Positions 17,025-25,145 of a stretch of 64,000 bases of DNA are shown in pieces. The stretch lies in NCBI GenBank assembly GCA_002427735.1, contig DIYP01000017.1:124001-188000 (forward strand), read 5' to 3'. Each line of letters opens with the position of its first letter. Within the stretch, counting starts at the first letter, position 1. Origin of the DNA: Flavobacteriales bacterium UBA6051 (GTDB lineage Bacteria > Bacteroidota > Bacteroidia > Flavobacteriales_D > Crocinitomicaceae). The notes under the pieces are model-generated. The model had not been told where the DNA came from. It made no database searches and saw nothing but the letters and a program-made list of their open reading frames with translations. Made by a program: the position numbers and the translations under genes.

Positions 17025-17129
17025 TCACAGATAGTTGTAGTCCGGCCAAGGTTTTAGCGTTTCTTCTAGTTTAGCCTTACCGGCTACGATTGTCTGCAGG
17101 GTAACGTGAATGCTTTCAATTTTTAACAT
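17025..17129 (-). CDS. Possible 34-residue open frame
   Basis: On the minus strand an ATG at 17129 opens 34 codons ending at a TGA (17025-17027), 20 nt downstream of the gene at 17149-17469. The sequence has a protein-like composition (a LEETLKPWPDYNYL end) but no recognised motif. Its start loosely recalls the first strand of SRPBCC proteins, which would make it a remnant. Chance is a fair alternative. Confidence 0.2.
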   Translation of the reverse strand: MLKIESIHVTLQTIVAGKAKLEETLKPWPDYNYL

Positions 17130-17148
17130 TCGTTCCTCTACTCAAAGC

Positions 17149-17469
17149 TCAACCCTCTTCTTCACCAACTAACTCGGTAAATGTTCCAATCGCACCATAT
17201 CCGGTTTCCTCATTTAACCCAATTATAACGGGTTCTTCTACGCGAATGGTTCGAATAATATCCTGAAAACGTCGCTGATGAAAATGCAGTCGGATATACT
17301 TGCCCCCTTCAATATAATCTGTTGGTAATCGGGCGTCATTCCCATAAAAGAAGGCATGTCCCGCGATCTCATTGCCTTTGTAACAAACAATAACATCTGT
17401 TCTTCCCTCGGGACTTGAAGAATAATGAACGCAACGATAAGAATCAAACGTATATAATAAACTTGCCAT
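17149..17469 (-). CDS. Small hypothetical protein
   Basis: A 106-residue soluble protein without signal peptide. Its strands alternate charged and hydrophobic residues (VIVCYKGNEIAGHAFFYGND, YIRLHFHQRRFQDIIRTI), suggesting a compact alpha/beta fold, and it ends in Glu-rich residues. I do not recognise a family. It is transcribed divergently from the toxin-like gene at 17659, with a 189-nt gap holding the promoters of both. An immunity role is possible but nothing in the sequence demands it; most toxin-immunity pairs lie in the same direction. Confidence 0.55.
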   Translation of the reverse strand: MASLLYTFDSYRCVHYSSSPEGRTDVIVCYKGNEIAGHAFFYGNDARLPTDYIEGGKYIRLHFHQRRFQDIIRTIRVEEPVIIGLNEETGYGAIGTFTELVGEEEG

Positions 17470-17658
17470 AGTGGTTGGTTTCAGGATTGGTAAGTAAACT
17501 TAATGGTTCTTTGATGAAATTACAATGCGCATTTATACGGTATTTCATTTGTAGAAATCACGCACTAATACGTCCTCTTTTCAGTACAAATACCCTAGGA
17601 TACTGATTTTAAGACAAGTAAATTTAAGTGTTGGCGCTTGTCATCTAAAATCCACTGT

Positions 17659-18444
17659 ATGAAAACACTATTAAACCCTAAGTTGAGACTGAAACAGCGC
17701 AGTGCTGGCAATAGTAGACGAGCTGAAGGAACAAGTCTAGAGGACAACAGAGCCGGTGGCATCGCACAGAGAAAGCCTGTCCAACTTAAAACATATGGGT
17801 TAAGGCCATCTATGGAATCAGGAGTGTTTCAACTGGCTCCTAAAAAGAAAGGTGTCGGGAAAACGTATTATCACAACAAACACTACACGTTTAACTATAG
17901 AGCCGAGCGAATAAAGAACAAAAGACAACCTGATAACAAGCGTTTCAACCGCCATATTGATAGCCTGATTGATGGGTTGGATGAAGATAGAGTCGGGCTA
18001 ACAAAAGCTGAAGGTCGCTTAAAGCAGAAAAAACTAAGCAAGAACTTGCGCAAAAAGGCGCGAAAAAACAGTAACAAATTCAAACGTAACATCACGGAAA
18101 AGGTAGGCGAGCTAAACGCCACACAAGTGATGATTAAGAAACATCCAAATGGAAAATTGCTCATGGGTTATGGCAAGGGAACCGGGTTCGATCAGGTCTG
18201 GAGAGTGGGAGATAAAATTTTCGTAGTTGAAGCAAAGGGCCCGGGTGCTAAACTGGGAATGTCTGACCGAAAGGGCAAGCAAATGAGCAAAACCTGGGTG
18301 AAGCTCACAGCTGAAGGAATGGTCAAAAGTAACCCGTTTATTCGAAAACTTGTATTGAAGGCTATGAAACAAAAAAAGCTCAAGCGGATTCTAATCAGTT
18401 CTACGAAAGCAGGAAACGCTCCAAAAAACTATACCGTGCTGTAG
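17659..18444 (+). CDS. PD-(D/E)xK nuclease-type toxin with eCIS-cargo-like leader
   Basis: From ATG 17659 (a TTG at 17638 is less likely) the protein has 261 residues. The last 110 residues show a nuclease toxin signature: GTGFDQVW (Asp178), FVVEAKG (Glu191, Lys193), and KGKQMSKTWV, matching the G-D-x-V ... ExK ... KQMSxxW pattern of restriction-endonuclease-fold toxins. The first 65 residues are basic and contain RKPVQL and VFQLAP, small Gln-hydrophobic motifs like those in the leaders of DUF4157-type cargo of extracellular contractile injection systems. The middle is Lys/Arg rich. No injection-system gene lies in the window. Delivery and target are inferences. Confidence 0.65.
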   Translation: MKTLLNPKLRLKQRSAGNSRRAEGTSLEDNRAGGIAQRKPVQLKTYGLRPSMESGVFQLAPKKKGVGKTYYHNKHYTFNYRAERIKNKRQPDNKRFNRHIDSLIDGLDEDRVGLTKAEGRLKQKKLSKNLRKKARKNSNKFKRNITEKVGELNATQVMIKKHPNGKLLMGYGKGTGFDQVWRVGDKIFVVEAKGPGAKLGMSDRKGKQMSKTWVKLTAEGMVKSNPFIRKLVLKAMKQKKLKRILISSTKAGNAPKNYTVL

Positions 18445-18517
18445 TTGTTTTAGCTTATCAAGCGAGCGCGGTTATTCGAATCACAAATCACTTGAAAAAT
18501 AGTTAAGTTTGATTTAA

Positions 18518-19369
18518 ATGAATAAAATCTTTCTAATAGCTGCTTTCCTATTGGGCTGGTCTAACATCTCAAAAGGTGCCGTTATTGATGATACCTTATA
18601 CATTCATCGGGATACTGTAACGATGGCGGAATTGTTGGTAAACCGTTGTGTTTTGAACCCTACCAGTACATTTGAGAAGCGCAATGCGTATATCGATATC
18701 TCCATAGGAGATGATCTTCAGTTAACGATAATTAATACAGATTCCATTGCGCATGATCTCGGGGTTTCCAATATTGTTTCTCTTGGAACTGTAAACGCCA
18801 GCGATACTGTAACTTTTTCTCACACCTTCAATGGTTTTGGAACGTTTGGCATTGCAATCACCTCAACATTAGGCTATCAACTCGGCGCACAAGCAACTGT
18901 GCGTGTTGGTATTCCAAACCAATCGTTCATGTGGAATTTATGGGAAATGAACGATACGCTTTCACTGGATTTAGGCAATGGAATTACGTCGTCTATACCG
19001 ACAGATTACTATCCGAATGTCAATACGATCAATGGTGAAGCCCACCCGGAAACCGTTGCAGATACCCTTGGCCGTGTAATTGGCAATGTTGGCGATAGCA
19101 TTTACATCTCTGTGGTGAATAGCGGAAACATTGTGCACACCATTCATTTTCACGGTTATCACGTCAAAATTGTTCAGGCAACACAAAATACATCTGTCAT
19201 CAATTGGACAAAAGATTCTCCCGTTGTTCAACCGAGAGAGACAATGACTTTATTGTTGGTTCCTGACAAACCGGGCATGTATCCGGTGCATGATCATAAC
19301 TTGATCTCCGTTCTTACACAAAACTCCTACGGTGGCGGAATGATCACAAATATTACCATCCAACCATGA
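18518..19369 (+). CDS. Cupredoxin pair, C-terminal half of a split multicopper oxidase
   Basis: A 283-residue secreted protein with a signal peptide ending near NISKGA. Residues about 55-130 form a cupredoxin-like domain without metal ligands. Residues 135-283 form a second domain with TIHFHGYH (His210 and His212) and YPVHDHNL (His258, Asp259, His260). These are the HxH pairs that supply half of a type 2/3 trinuclear copper site in multicopper oxidases. The Cys that would make a type 1 site is absent (HDH, not HCH). The next gene starts within its stop codon. The other half of the ligands lies there, so both products likely form one enzyme. Confidence 0.72.
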   Translation: MNKIFLIAAFLLGWSNISKGAVIDDTLYIHRDTVTMAELLVNRCVLNPTSTFEKRNAYIDISIGDDLQLTIINTDSIAHDLGVSNIVSLGTVNASDTVTFSHTFNGFGTFGIAITSTLGYQLGAQATVRVGIPNQSFMWNLWEMNDTLSLDLGNGITSSIPTDYYPNVNTINGEAHPETVADTLGRVIGNVGDSIYISVVNSGNIVHTIHFHGYHVKIVQATQNTSVINWTKDSPVVQPRETMTLLLVPDKPGMYPVHDHNLISVLTQNSYGGGMITNITIQP

Positions 19370-20544
19370 AACAGTTTGTTCTTTTCATAGCGGTTCTTTT
19401 GGTGACACAATTTTCGACAGCACAACAAGTTGAATTATGGATGCAATCTCGCATGGATGGAGAGCTCGCACTAGGCTCAGGAGATACGACGGAGTTTTGG
19501 GGGTTTGGACTTTACACTCCGCCCATCATTCCGAAAGACATTGAATTTGTTGGTCCCGTACTCCGTTTCGTTGAAGGGGATTCCATCAGCGTACATTTTT
19601 TAAATAATTCTCCCGAAGATCATACTATTCACTGGCATGGACTGGATGTAGACCAGGCAAATGACGGAGTCCCCACGACAAGTTCTGTTGTAGACCCAGA
19701 TTCAAATCGCGTATATTCATTCGTAGCAACACATGCTGGAACGTTTAACTACCACTGTCATGTATTTACGACATTCCATCTCTCCATGGGAATGTATGGA
19801 CTAATCGTAGTTGACCCGGATACTTCACGAAATACTATTTATACTGGAGGGCCTCGCTATACACAAGAGCACAATTGGCTCGCATCTGAATTAAATCGAA
19901 ATTGGAATGACAACCCTATTTCTCCGGGACTTATGACCCTGTATGATGCTACACATGGCATGCTGAACGGGAAATACGGTGCTCAATTACAAGATGGTAG
20001 CCACGACATTATTGGCACTACAGATGATACCATTGCTGTTCGACTGAGCAGCATGGGGTATGGTAAGGTGAGGTTCATTTTTCCACCAGAAGCAGAGGCC
20101 GAAATACACATGTCTGATGGACGACAAATTCCGAGCGTAATTGCCACTGACACCATTGATGTCTATTCAGGAGAACGCTTTACCGTACTCCTAAAACCTT
20201 CTGCAGCTATTAATTCTACCGTGGAAATTGTTTATTCGGACGTAAGATCAAATGAGGAAATTACCACGAATGAGATCCCTATTTACATCGGTGTGACTGA
20301 CCTAGATGAACAGAATATTGAAAATGGAATAAGCATCTTGGGCAACCCTTTTCAAGGCCAATTGAAAGTCTTTGTTCACAATGAAGCCATCCAAACTTTA
20401 ACTATTTACAGCATGGATGGCAAGCTAATGGGAAGTGAGAATGTTACTCCCGGCGAGAATACACTTACCACTCAGCTATTGAGTGGAACTTATCTAATTC
20501 ACTCACCCAAAATGAATGGCGCATTGCGCGTAGTGAGCTATTAA
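19366..20544 (+). CDS. Cupredoxin protein with type 1 Cu motif and T9SS tail, N-terminal half of split oxidase
   Basis: A 392-residue protein with a signal peptide ending at FSTAQ. Residues about 60-150 form a copper-binding cupredoxin domain with TIHWHG (His89, His91) and FNYHCHVFTTFH (His130, Cys131, His132, His138), followed by Met141 or Met143. This is both a trinuclear half-site and a type 1 copper site. Residues about 170-300 look like a second cupredoxin without ligands. The last ~80 residues are a T9SS sorting domain (strand-rich, ending LRVVSY). It overlaps the preceding gene by 4 nt (ATGA), so the two are coupled. The substrate is unknown; laccase-, bilirubin-oxidase- or Cu-oxidase-like activity is possible. 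Confidence 0.75.
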   Translation: MKQFVLFIAVLLVTQFSTAQQVELWMQSRMDGELALGSGDTTEFWGFGLYTPPIIPKDIEFVGPVLRFVEGDSISVHFLNNSPEDHTIHWHGLDVDQANDGVPTTSSVVDPDSNRVYSFVATHAGTFNYHCHVFTTFHLSMGMYGLIVVDPDTSRNTIYTGGPRYTQEHNWLASELNRNWNDNPISPGLMTLYDATHGMLNGKYGAQLQDGSHDIIGTTDDTIAVRLSSMGYGKVRFIFPPEAEAEIHMSDGRQIPSVIATDTIDVYSGERFTVLLKPSAAINSTVEIVYSDVRSNEEITTNEIPIYIGVTDLDEQNIENGISILGNPFQGQLKVFVHNEAIQTLTIYSMDGKLMGSENVTPGENTLTTQLLSGTYLIHSPKMNGALRVVSY

Positions 20545-20582
20545 ACAGGGCTTTAATCACATAATTCTGTGTTTTTTCGGGA

Positions 20583-20730
20583 TTCTCTTCAGGGGCAATA
20601 CTTGTAATGGCTTGATTACGACTCAAACTATGATCCAATCTCCGGAAAAACAGATCAATCGTATACCGCAACCAACGACTGTAATTATTTGGTTTCCATC
20701 TCTGTGGTGAACAGAAGGCTGTCGCGCTAA
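20583..20730 (+). pseudogene. Relic of a secreted repeat protein
   Basis: In the intergenic stretch after the split oxidase, one frame reads FSSGAILV and, after a single-base shift at 20607, WLDYDSNYDPISGKTDQSYT and a short tail to a TAA at 20728-20730. This strongly resembles the SGAxYxWLDCD...PISGATxQSYTATxNGxYAV repeats of T9SS-secreted Bacteroidota proteins. There is no start codon and the key Cys has become Tyr. It looks like a decayed fragment of a larger gene. No other gene is seen in the rest of 20545-20885. Confidence 0.6.
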
Positions 20731-20885
20731 GTTTGAAGCAATAATATTCCACGTATTTTAAAGGGGTCCTGGAAAGGTGAGGTTGAATAATCTGTACAAC
20801 ATCTGTACATACTTTGTTTTTCAGTGATGTATGCCCTTGTTTTGGCTGGTAGACTACAGCGAACTACCACGCTAAAACTAGAATT

Positions 20886-22391
20886 ATGATCTCCAAAAAT
20901 TCTTCCTATTTCAAGATTAAATTCTTGAAGAGTGCTCTTGGGACTCTGTCAAGCGGATTAATTATTCTCATTTCTCACGTTTCGTCCGCGCAGAATATCG
21001 TTATTGACCCAAGCCTTGAAGACACCCTAAAGTGCCCTGCTTCGGTAGGGCGCTTTTACTCTCCCACTAATCCCGGTCAGCGGTATATTGCCGACTGGCG
21101 AGCAACAACGCGCGCAAGTCCTGATCTTCACAATACCTGTGGGTATAATAATTATGTTCCACACACCGGGGAAGGTTACGCCGGAATAATCTTGTGGGAT
21201 CCAGCCGAAACGCGCGAGTACATTTCCGCTTCTTTTTCCTCTCCAATGGAAGCTGGAGTATGCTACTACGTTGAGCTTTATGTTGCACTCAACGATAATT
21301 GTACCCGTACCATTGAGGAGTTTCAATTCAGCTTTAGTGCGACAAACCCGGTTGATTTTACCTGGCCACCACCAGCGCCCCTAAACATTCCGATTCATTA
21401 TCAGTTGGACACTCCTGTGACATCAAACACATGGGAAAAAAGATCTTTCTTCTATCAAGCCAATGGTGGTGAAGAGTGGGTTACACTCGGCAACTTCGTG
21501 GACAATACATCAACCACTATTTCTCAAGTTTCCAACATAGGGTCGGTTAGCGCTTATTATTTTATTGATGATCTGACAATTACCAAACTAGACATCGGTC
21601 CAGATGTAACACTCTGCCCTCCTGATAGTGCCCAGTTTATTTCTAATATTGATTGTCCAAGCCTTACGTATACCTGGAGTAATGGGGATAGCGCACCGGT
21701 AACAACGACTTCGACACAAGGAACACTCACACTAACCGTATCAGGAAATGGAAGTTGCAGCGCAATGGATGATGTTACTATTTCACTACCTTCAGGCGGG
21801 GGAATAGATGCCGGTCAAGATATTACCATTGACGCAGGTAACTCAGCAGATTTACTTGTAACTGGTACTACCAATCCAACATGGTCACCGGGAACATTTC
21901 TTGATTGTAATAATTGTGTCAACCCAATAGCAACACCTCCATCCACTCAGACATATACTGTTACTGGTCCAGATGTTAACGGCTGCATGGGCACTGATAG
22001 TATCACTGTCTTCGTTATTGAGCCAAATGATCCTGACCCAGATCCCAACCCTAACCCTGACCCAGACGACCCAATTGTTCCCGTTGAACCGGAAAACCCT
22101 GAGGAACCAGGGGAAGAAGTATATTTCTACCTTCCCAATAGCTTTACGCCAGATGGTGATGAATTCAACAATGCTTTTCGTGTTGTCGGTGGGTCATTTA
22201 GCGAATTTGAGCTAAAAATATGGGATCGTTGGGGGCAGACTGTATTCATTTCTAGAGACCCAAACGTTGGTTGGAATGGTATAAATGCCGACGGAATAAT
22301 TAAGCAAGACACATACATATACAAGATTTCTGTTGTAACAACCTCAAATGTCCACTCTCAATGGACAGGACATGTCAATGTCCTACAATAG
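20886..22391 (+). CDS. Secreted protein with CHU_C (gliding-type) C-terminal domain
   Basis: A 501-residue protein with a long signal peptide (about residues 1-36, ending SSAQ). Residues about 40-230 look like a jelly-roll domain with paired Cys. Two short Ig/PKD-like modules follow to about 380. A linker of Asp-Pro-Asn repeats (about 380-412) comes next. The last ~85 residues match the CHU_C / type B T9SS domain (YLPNSFTPDGDEFNNAF, then WDRWGQTVF and a YIYKI strand). This domain directs secretion through T9SS, often with surface retention by SprF/PorP-type partners. Function is unknown; an adhesin-like role is likely. Confidence 0.82.
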   Translation: MISKNSSYFKIKFLKSALGTLSSGLIILISHVSSAQNIVIDPSLEDTLKCPASVGRFYSPTNPGQRYIADWRATTRASPDLHNTCGYNNYVPHTGEGYAGIILWDPAETREYISASFSSPMEAGVCYYVELYVALNDNCTRTIEEFQFSFSATNPVDFTWPPPAPLNIPIHYQLDTPVTSNTWEKRSFFYQANGGEEWVTLGNFVDNTSTTISQVSNIGSVSAYYFIDDLTITKLDIGPDVTLCPPDSAQFISNIDCPSLTYTWSNGDSAPVTTTSTQGTLTLTVSGNGSCSAMDDVTISLPSGGGIDAGQDITIDAGNSADLLVTGTTNPTWSPGTFLDCNNCVNPIATPPSTQTYTVTGPDVNGCMGTDSITVFVIEPNDPDPDPNPNPDPDDPIVPVEPENPEEPGEEVYFYLPNSFTPDGDEFNNAFRVVGGSFSEFELKIWDRWGQTVFISRDPNVGWNGINADGIIKQDTYIYKISVVTTSNVHSQWTGHVNVLQ

Positions 22392-22507
22392 ATTAGTAGT
22401 AAGTCGATAGTGGGCCGTACGAAGCACAGCAGTCTAGTCGTTAGGTACATTTTTCTGCGGTCCACTTCTTACTATTTTGTTTACATTTAAGATGTAATGA
22501 TGCGCGC

Positions 22508-24118
22508 ATGTGTAACGCTAAAATTCTCTTGAAATTTATTCTCTTGTCCGTTGTTTTTATCTGTAGCTCACCTATATTTTCATGGGCACAGAACGAGAAT
22601 TCAGACGAGTATTTTCAACACCTATCGACGTTAAACAATTCAGGGGATTATACGGCGATGATTCCCATTGCTACGCAATTAATTAATGATGATAATTCAA
22701 GCACACAAGCATCCGGCTATTATTGGAGAGGGCTTGCGCTCGCACAGCTCGATGAATTCGAAGGTGCTCTTAAGAGCTATTACAGCGCGATAGACCTTTA
22801 TTCTTCCATTCAAGACAGTGGTAATGTGGCTTTACTTTACGGCGAAATTGCAGTGGTCTATTATGACATTGAGGATCTTAAACGCGCGGAACAATATACG
22901 CTGAAGTCGATTGATTTGCTCCGTGCACTTGAAAAAGGAGAATTTACCGGGCAAATCGCTGGTAAATATTTCAACCTTGGCAACTTCTACTTATCTGCGT
23001 ATTCCAAAGGGTATGACCCTGCAGAAGCAGAAAAATCGATGTATTACTATCAACTGGCACAAGAATTATACGAGACGAATTCTGATTTCATAGACTCTCG
23101 CTATATGTTGGAGTTAATAGATGCGAACCGAGTAACCTTGTATGCGCTTTCCCAGAACCCTGCATTCAACCAACTTTTCGATCATTCAGTCAACGCCTTC
23201 AGACAGCGCAAAGATTCACTGCAATTAAGCCTTCTTTTTTCTGCGAAGTCGCAATATATCTCCAAAAAAAGCGCTTTTTCAGAAGCGCTCATTTGGTCCG
23301 ACTCGGCACTCAGCTATTTTCCAGACAATGGACAAGCTGGCTTTCTCGTCGACTTTTACAATATTCGATCAGAAATATTGAACTCGCTCAATCAAGCATC
23401 GGAAGCACTTCACTTCAAAATACTCGCTGACTCAATTGAAGAAGCATTAAGAAACCCTCAAATAATTGGTGACTTGCAAGTTATTAGTAGCAATGCGGAA
23501 CGACGGAAATTAGAGGAATTATCTTCCAATACCATTGAATCAATTACGACAGGACATCAGCGCAAAAAACGAATGTTGTATTGGGTAATTGGAGGTGTTC
23601 TTCTTCTATTGTGCATCAGTGGGTTTATATTGTTTCGCTACTCAAAACATCGACACACTCTACTTTCCAAATTGTCCATTGCTAAGGAAGACAACAGGCG
23701 ATTCAAGGAAGAATTGAAGAAATACCGCGAAACTAAAACGACAAGTCTTGATAAATCAAGCTACGCCTACTTGCTGGAAGAGATCTCATTGATGCTTACC
23801 AAAGATAATTCTTTCACACATCTCATAGGCCCTTCAAAGAAAATCGGGTTTCCGTTTATTCTTGAGCTAAAACAGAATTACCCTAAGCTCTCTAGGAATG
23901 AGCTTCGGTTATGCGTTTTTCTCCTGATTGGAATGAGCTCCAAAGACCTCTCGAGAATACTTCACATTGAACCTGCCAGCGTTGATCGACAACGCTATCG
24001 CCTAAGAAAAAAAATGGGGCTCAACGCTCAGGAAAACCTAACCCTTTTTCTGGAAGGACTAGAACGTTCTGCGCTTGAAAATTATGATGACGATCAATTA
24101 GATAAAGCCTTGAACTAA
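22508..24118 (+). CDS. Membrane-anchored TPR protein with C-terminal HTH (LuxR-like)
   Basis: A 536-residue protein. The N-terminus is a signal-type helix, then TPR helices run to about 335 (YWRGLALAQLDEFEGALKSYYSAI near residue 80 is a typical unit). One membrane helix at about 358-376 is followed by a cytoplasmic coiled stretch. The C-terminal helix-turn-helix from about 455 (LSRNELRLCVFLLIGMSSKDL...PASVDRQRYRLRKKMG) is LuxR-type. This is a known Bacteroidota plan for a sensor with a periplasmic TPR and an intracellular DNA-binding domain. The regulated genes are unknown; the CHU_C and methyltransferase neighbours are the obvious candidates. Confidence 0.85.
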   Translation: MCNAKILLKFILLSVVFICSSPIFSWAQNENSDEYFQHLSTLNNSGDYTAMIPIATQLINDDNSSTQASGYYWRGLALAQLDEFEGALKSYYSAIDLYSSIQDSGNVALLYGEIAVVYYDIEDLKRAEQYTLKSIDLLRALEKGEFTGQIAGKYFNLGNFYLSAYSKGYDPAEAEKSMYYYQLAQELYETNSDFIDSRYMLELIDANRVTLYALSQNPAFNQLFDHSVNAFRQRKDSLQLSLLFSAKSQYISKKSAFSEALIWSDSALSYFPDNGQAGFLVDFYNIRSEILNSLNQASEALHFKILADSIEEALRNPQIIGDLQVISSNAERRKLEELSSNTIESITTGHQRKKRMLYWVIGGVLLLLCISGFILFRYSKHRHTLLSKLSIAKEDNRRFKEELKKYRETKTTSLDKSSYAYLLEEISLMLTKDNSFTHLIGPSKKIGFPFILELKQNYPKLSRNELRLCVFLLIGMSSKDLSRILHIEPASVDRQRYRLRKKMGLNAQENLTLFLEGLERSALENYDDDQLDKALN

Positions 24119-24161
24119 CTATTGACATTCAACTAAGCCGGAATGCTTACATTTAAGTCAG

Positions 24162-25136
24162 ATGAGCAAATCACTAAGGCAAATAGCCGAAACCTTGTTT
24201 TCGGACGCACTGACTCCCCAAAAACTAGAGAATTCTCTTAAATCGTATAGGTCAATCTTATTGAATGCGACTACCTTGGGGTTAGACGATCAATACAATA
24301 AACGGGATGTTCAGTTGCAAAACGGTATTGCCATTGGACTGAGCTGGGCAGGGTCTTGTTTAGATGATCCCATTCGAACGCTCAAATTTTTCAGAGGAAC
24401 AAAACGGGCAATTGAAGCGAAACTCACGGAGAAAGAATCCATTCATTTACTTTACGCGGGGACTGGGCCTTTCGCTACCTTGATTCTTCCTTTATTGAGT
24501 CATTTTTCATCAGATCAGTTACAGGTTACTCTACTAGATGTTAATCCAACAAGTGTGGAGAATGTATCTCAGATCATTGACTACTTTGGATTTCAGAATC
24601 ACGTTCAGGAAATCCGATGTGTAGATGCTACAAAAATGATCTTGGAAAATCCCTTGGAATTAGATATCCTATTGAGTGAAACTATGCAGCATGCATTGCA
24701 ACGAGAATTGCAAGTAGTGATCACAAGTCACTTGTTCAACCAAATGAGAGCAGATGCGATCCTCATTCCTCAATCTATTGAATTGGATATTGTTTGCGTT
24801 AGCAATGACGCTGTGGATATTCAACGCATCGATCAATTTTTGAAAGTTGATGTAGACTTCCTGAGGTTACACCCCAAAATGCATGCTGATTGGCACATTG
24901 AAAAAACAATGGATTTCTCAAAATTTCACGGTACACCGAATGACTTACTTGCAATCTCTACCAAAATCAAGGTGTATGAAGGTGAGGAAATCCAGTGGAA
25001 TGAAAGTGGTTTAACCACCCCAAAAATAATTGGCGACCTGAAAGATTTCCAAAACGCCAATGAGCTCGTTTTTCGCTATGCTATTTCCCCTGAACCAGGG
25101 TGCACGATTCATTCGGAAAGCACACAAATTATTTAA
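24162..25136 (+). CDS. SAM-dependent methyltransferase-like protein
   Basis: A 324-residue cytosolic protein. Residues about 108-170 carry a class I Rossmann fold: motif I LYAGTGPFATLILP, an acidic end of strand two (LLDVNPTSVENV) and motif III-like RCVDATKM. The downstream LLSETMQHALQ segment resembles the SExMxxxL (PRMT-like) acidic loop. This and the strong N-terminal helical extension point to a methyltransferase possibly of the protein-arginine or small-molecule type. No substrate can be deduced. It stands alone, 10 nt from the convergent MbnH-like gene. Confidence 0.7.
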   Translation: MSKSLRQIAETLFSDALTPQKLENSLKSYRSILLNATTLGLDDQYNKRDVQLQNGIAIGLSWAGSCLDDPIRTLKFFRGTKRAIEAKLTEKESIHLLYAGTGPFATLILPLLSHFSSDQLQVTLLDVNPTSVENVSQIIDYFGFQNHVQEIRCVDATKMILENPLELDILLSETMQHALQRELQVVITSHLFNQMRADAILIPQSIELDIVCVSNDAVDIQRIDQFLKVDVDFLRLHPKMHADWHIEKTMDFSKFHGTPNDLLAISTKIKVYEGEEIQWNESGLTTPKIIGDLKDFQNANELVFRYAISPEPGCTIHSESTQII

Positions 25137-25145
25137 TCAAAGAAC

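Noticed and set aside
18504..18511. TAAGTTTG as a promoter for the split oxidase
   Set aside because: It ends only 6 nt before the ATG and lacks a TTG at the right distance, so it would imply a leaderless transcript.
20465..20752. 95-codon minus-strand frame in the gap after the split oxidase
   Set aside because: It overlaps the 3' end of a real gene and has no family feature; the same DNA reads as a relic of a secreted repeat on the plus strand.
22040..22110. Asp-Pro-Asn repeat in the DNA of the CHU_C gene as a possible repeat element
   Set aside because: It is a coding linker (DPDPNPNPDPDD), common between domains of T9SS proteins.
14402..22509. Palindrome ATGCGCGCAT found at 14402-14411 and again at 22500-22509
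   Set aside because: A short self-complementary GC-rich sequence can recur by chance in this length; the second copy overlaps a start codon and the contexts differ.
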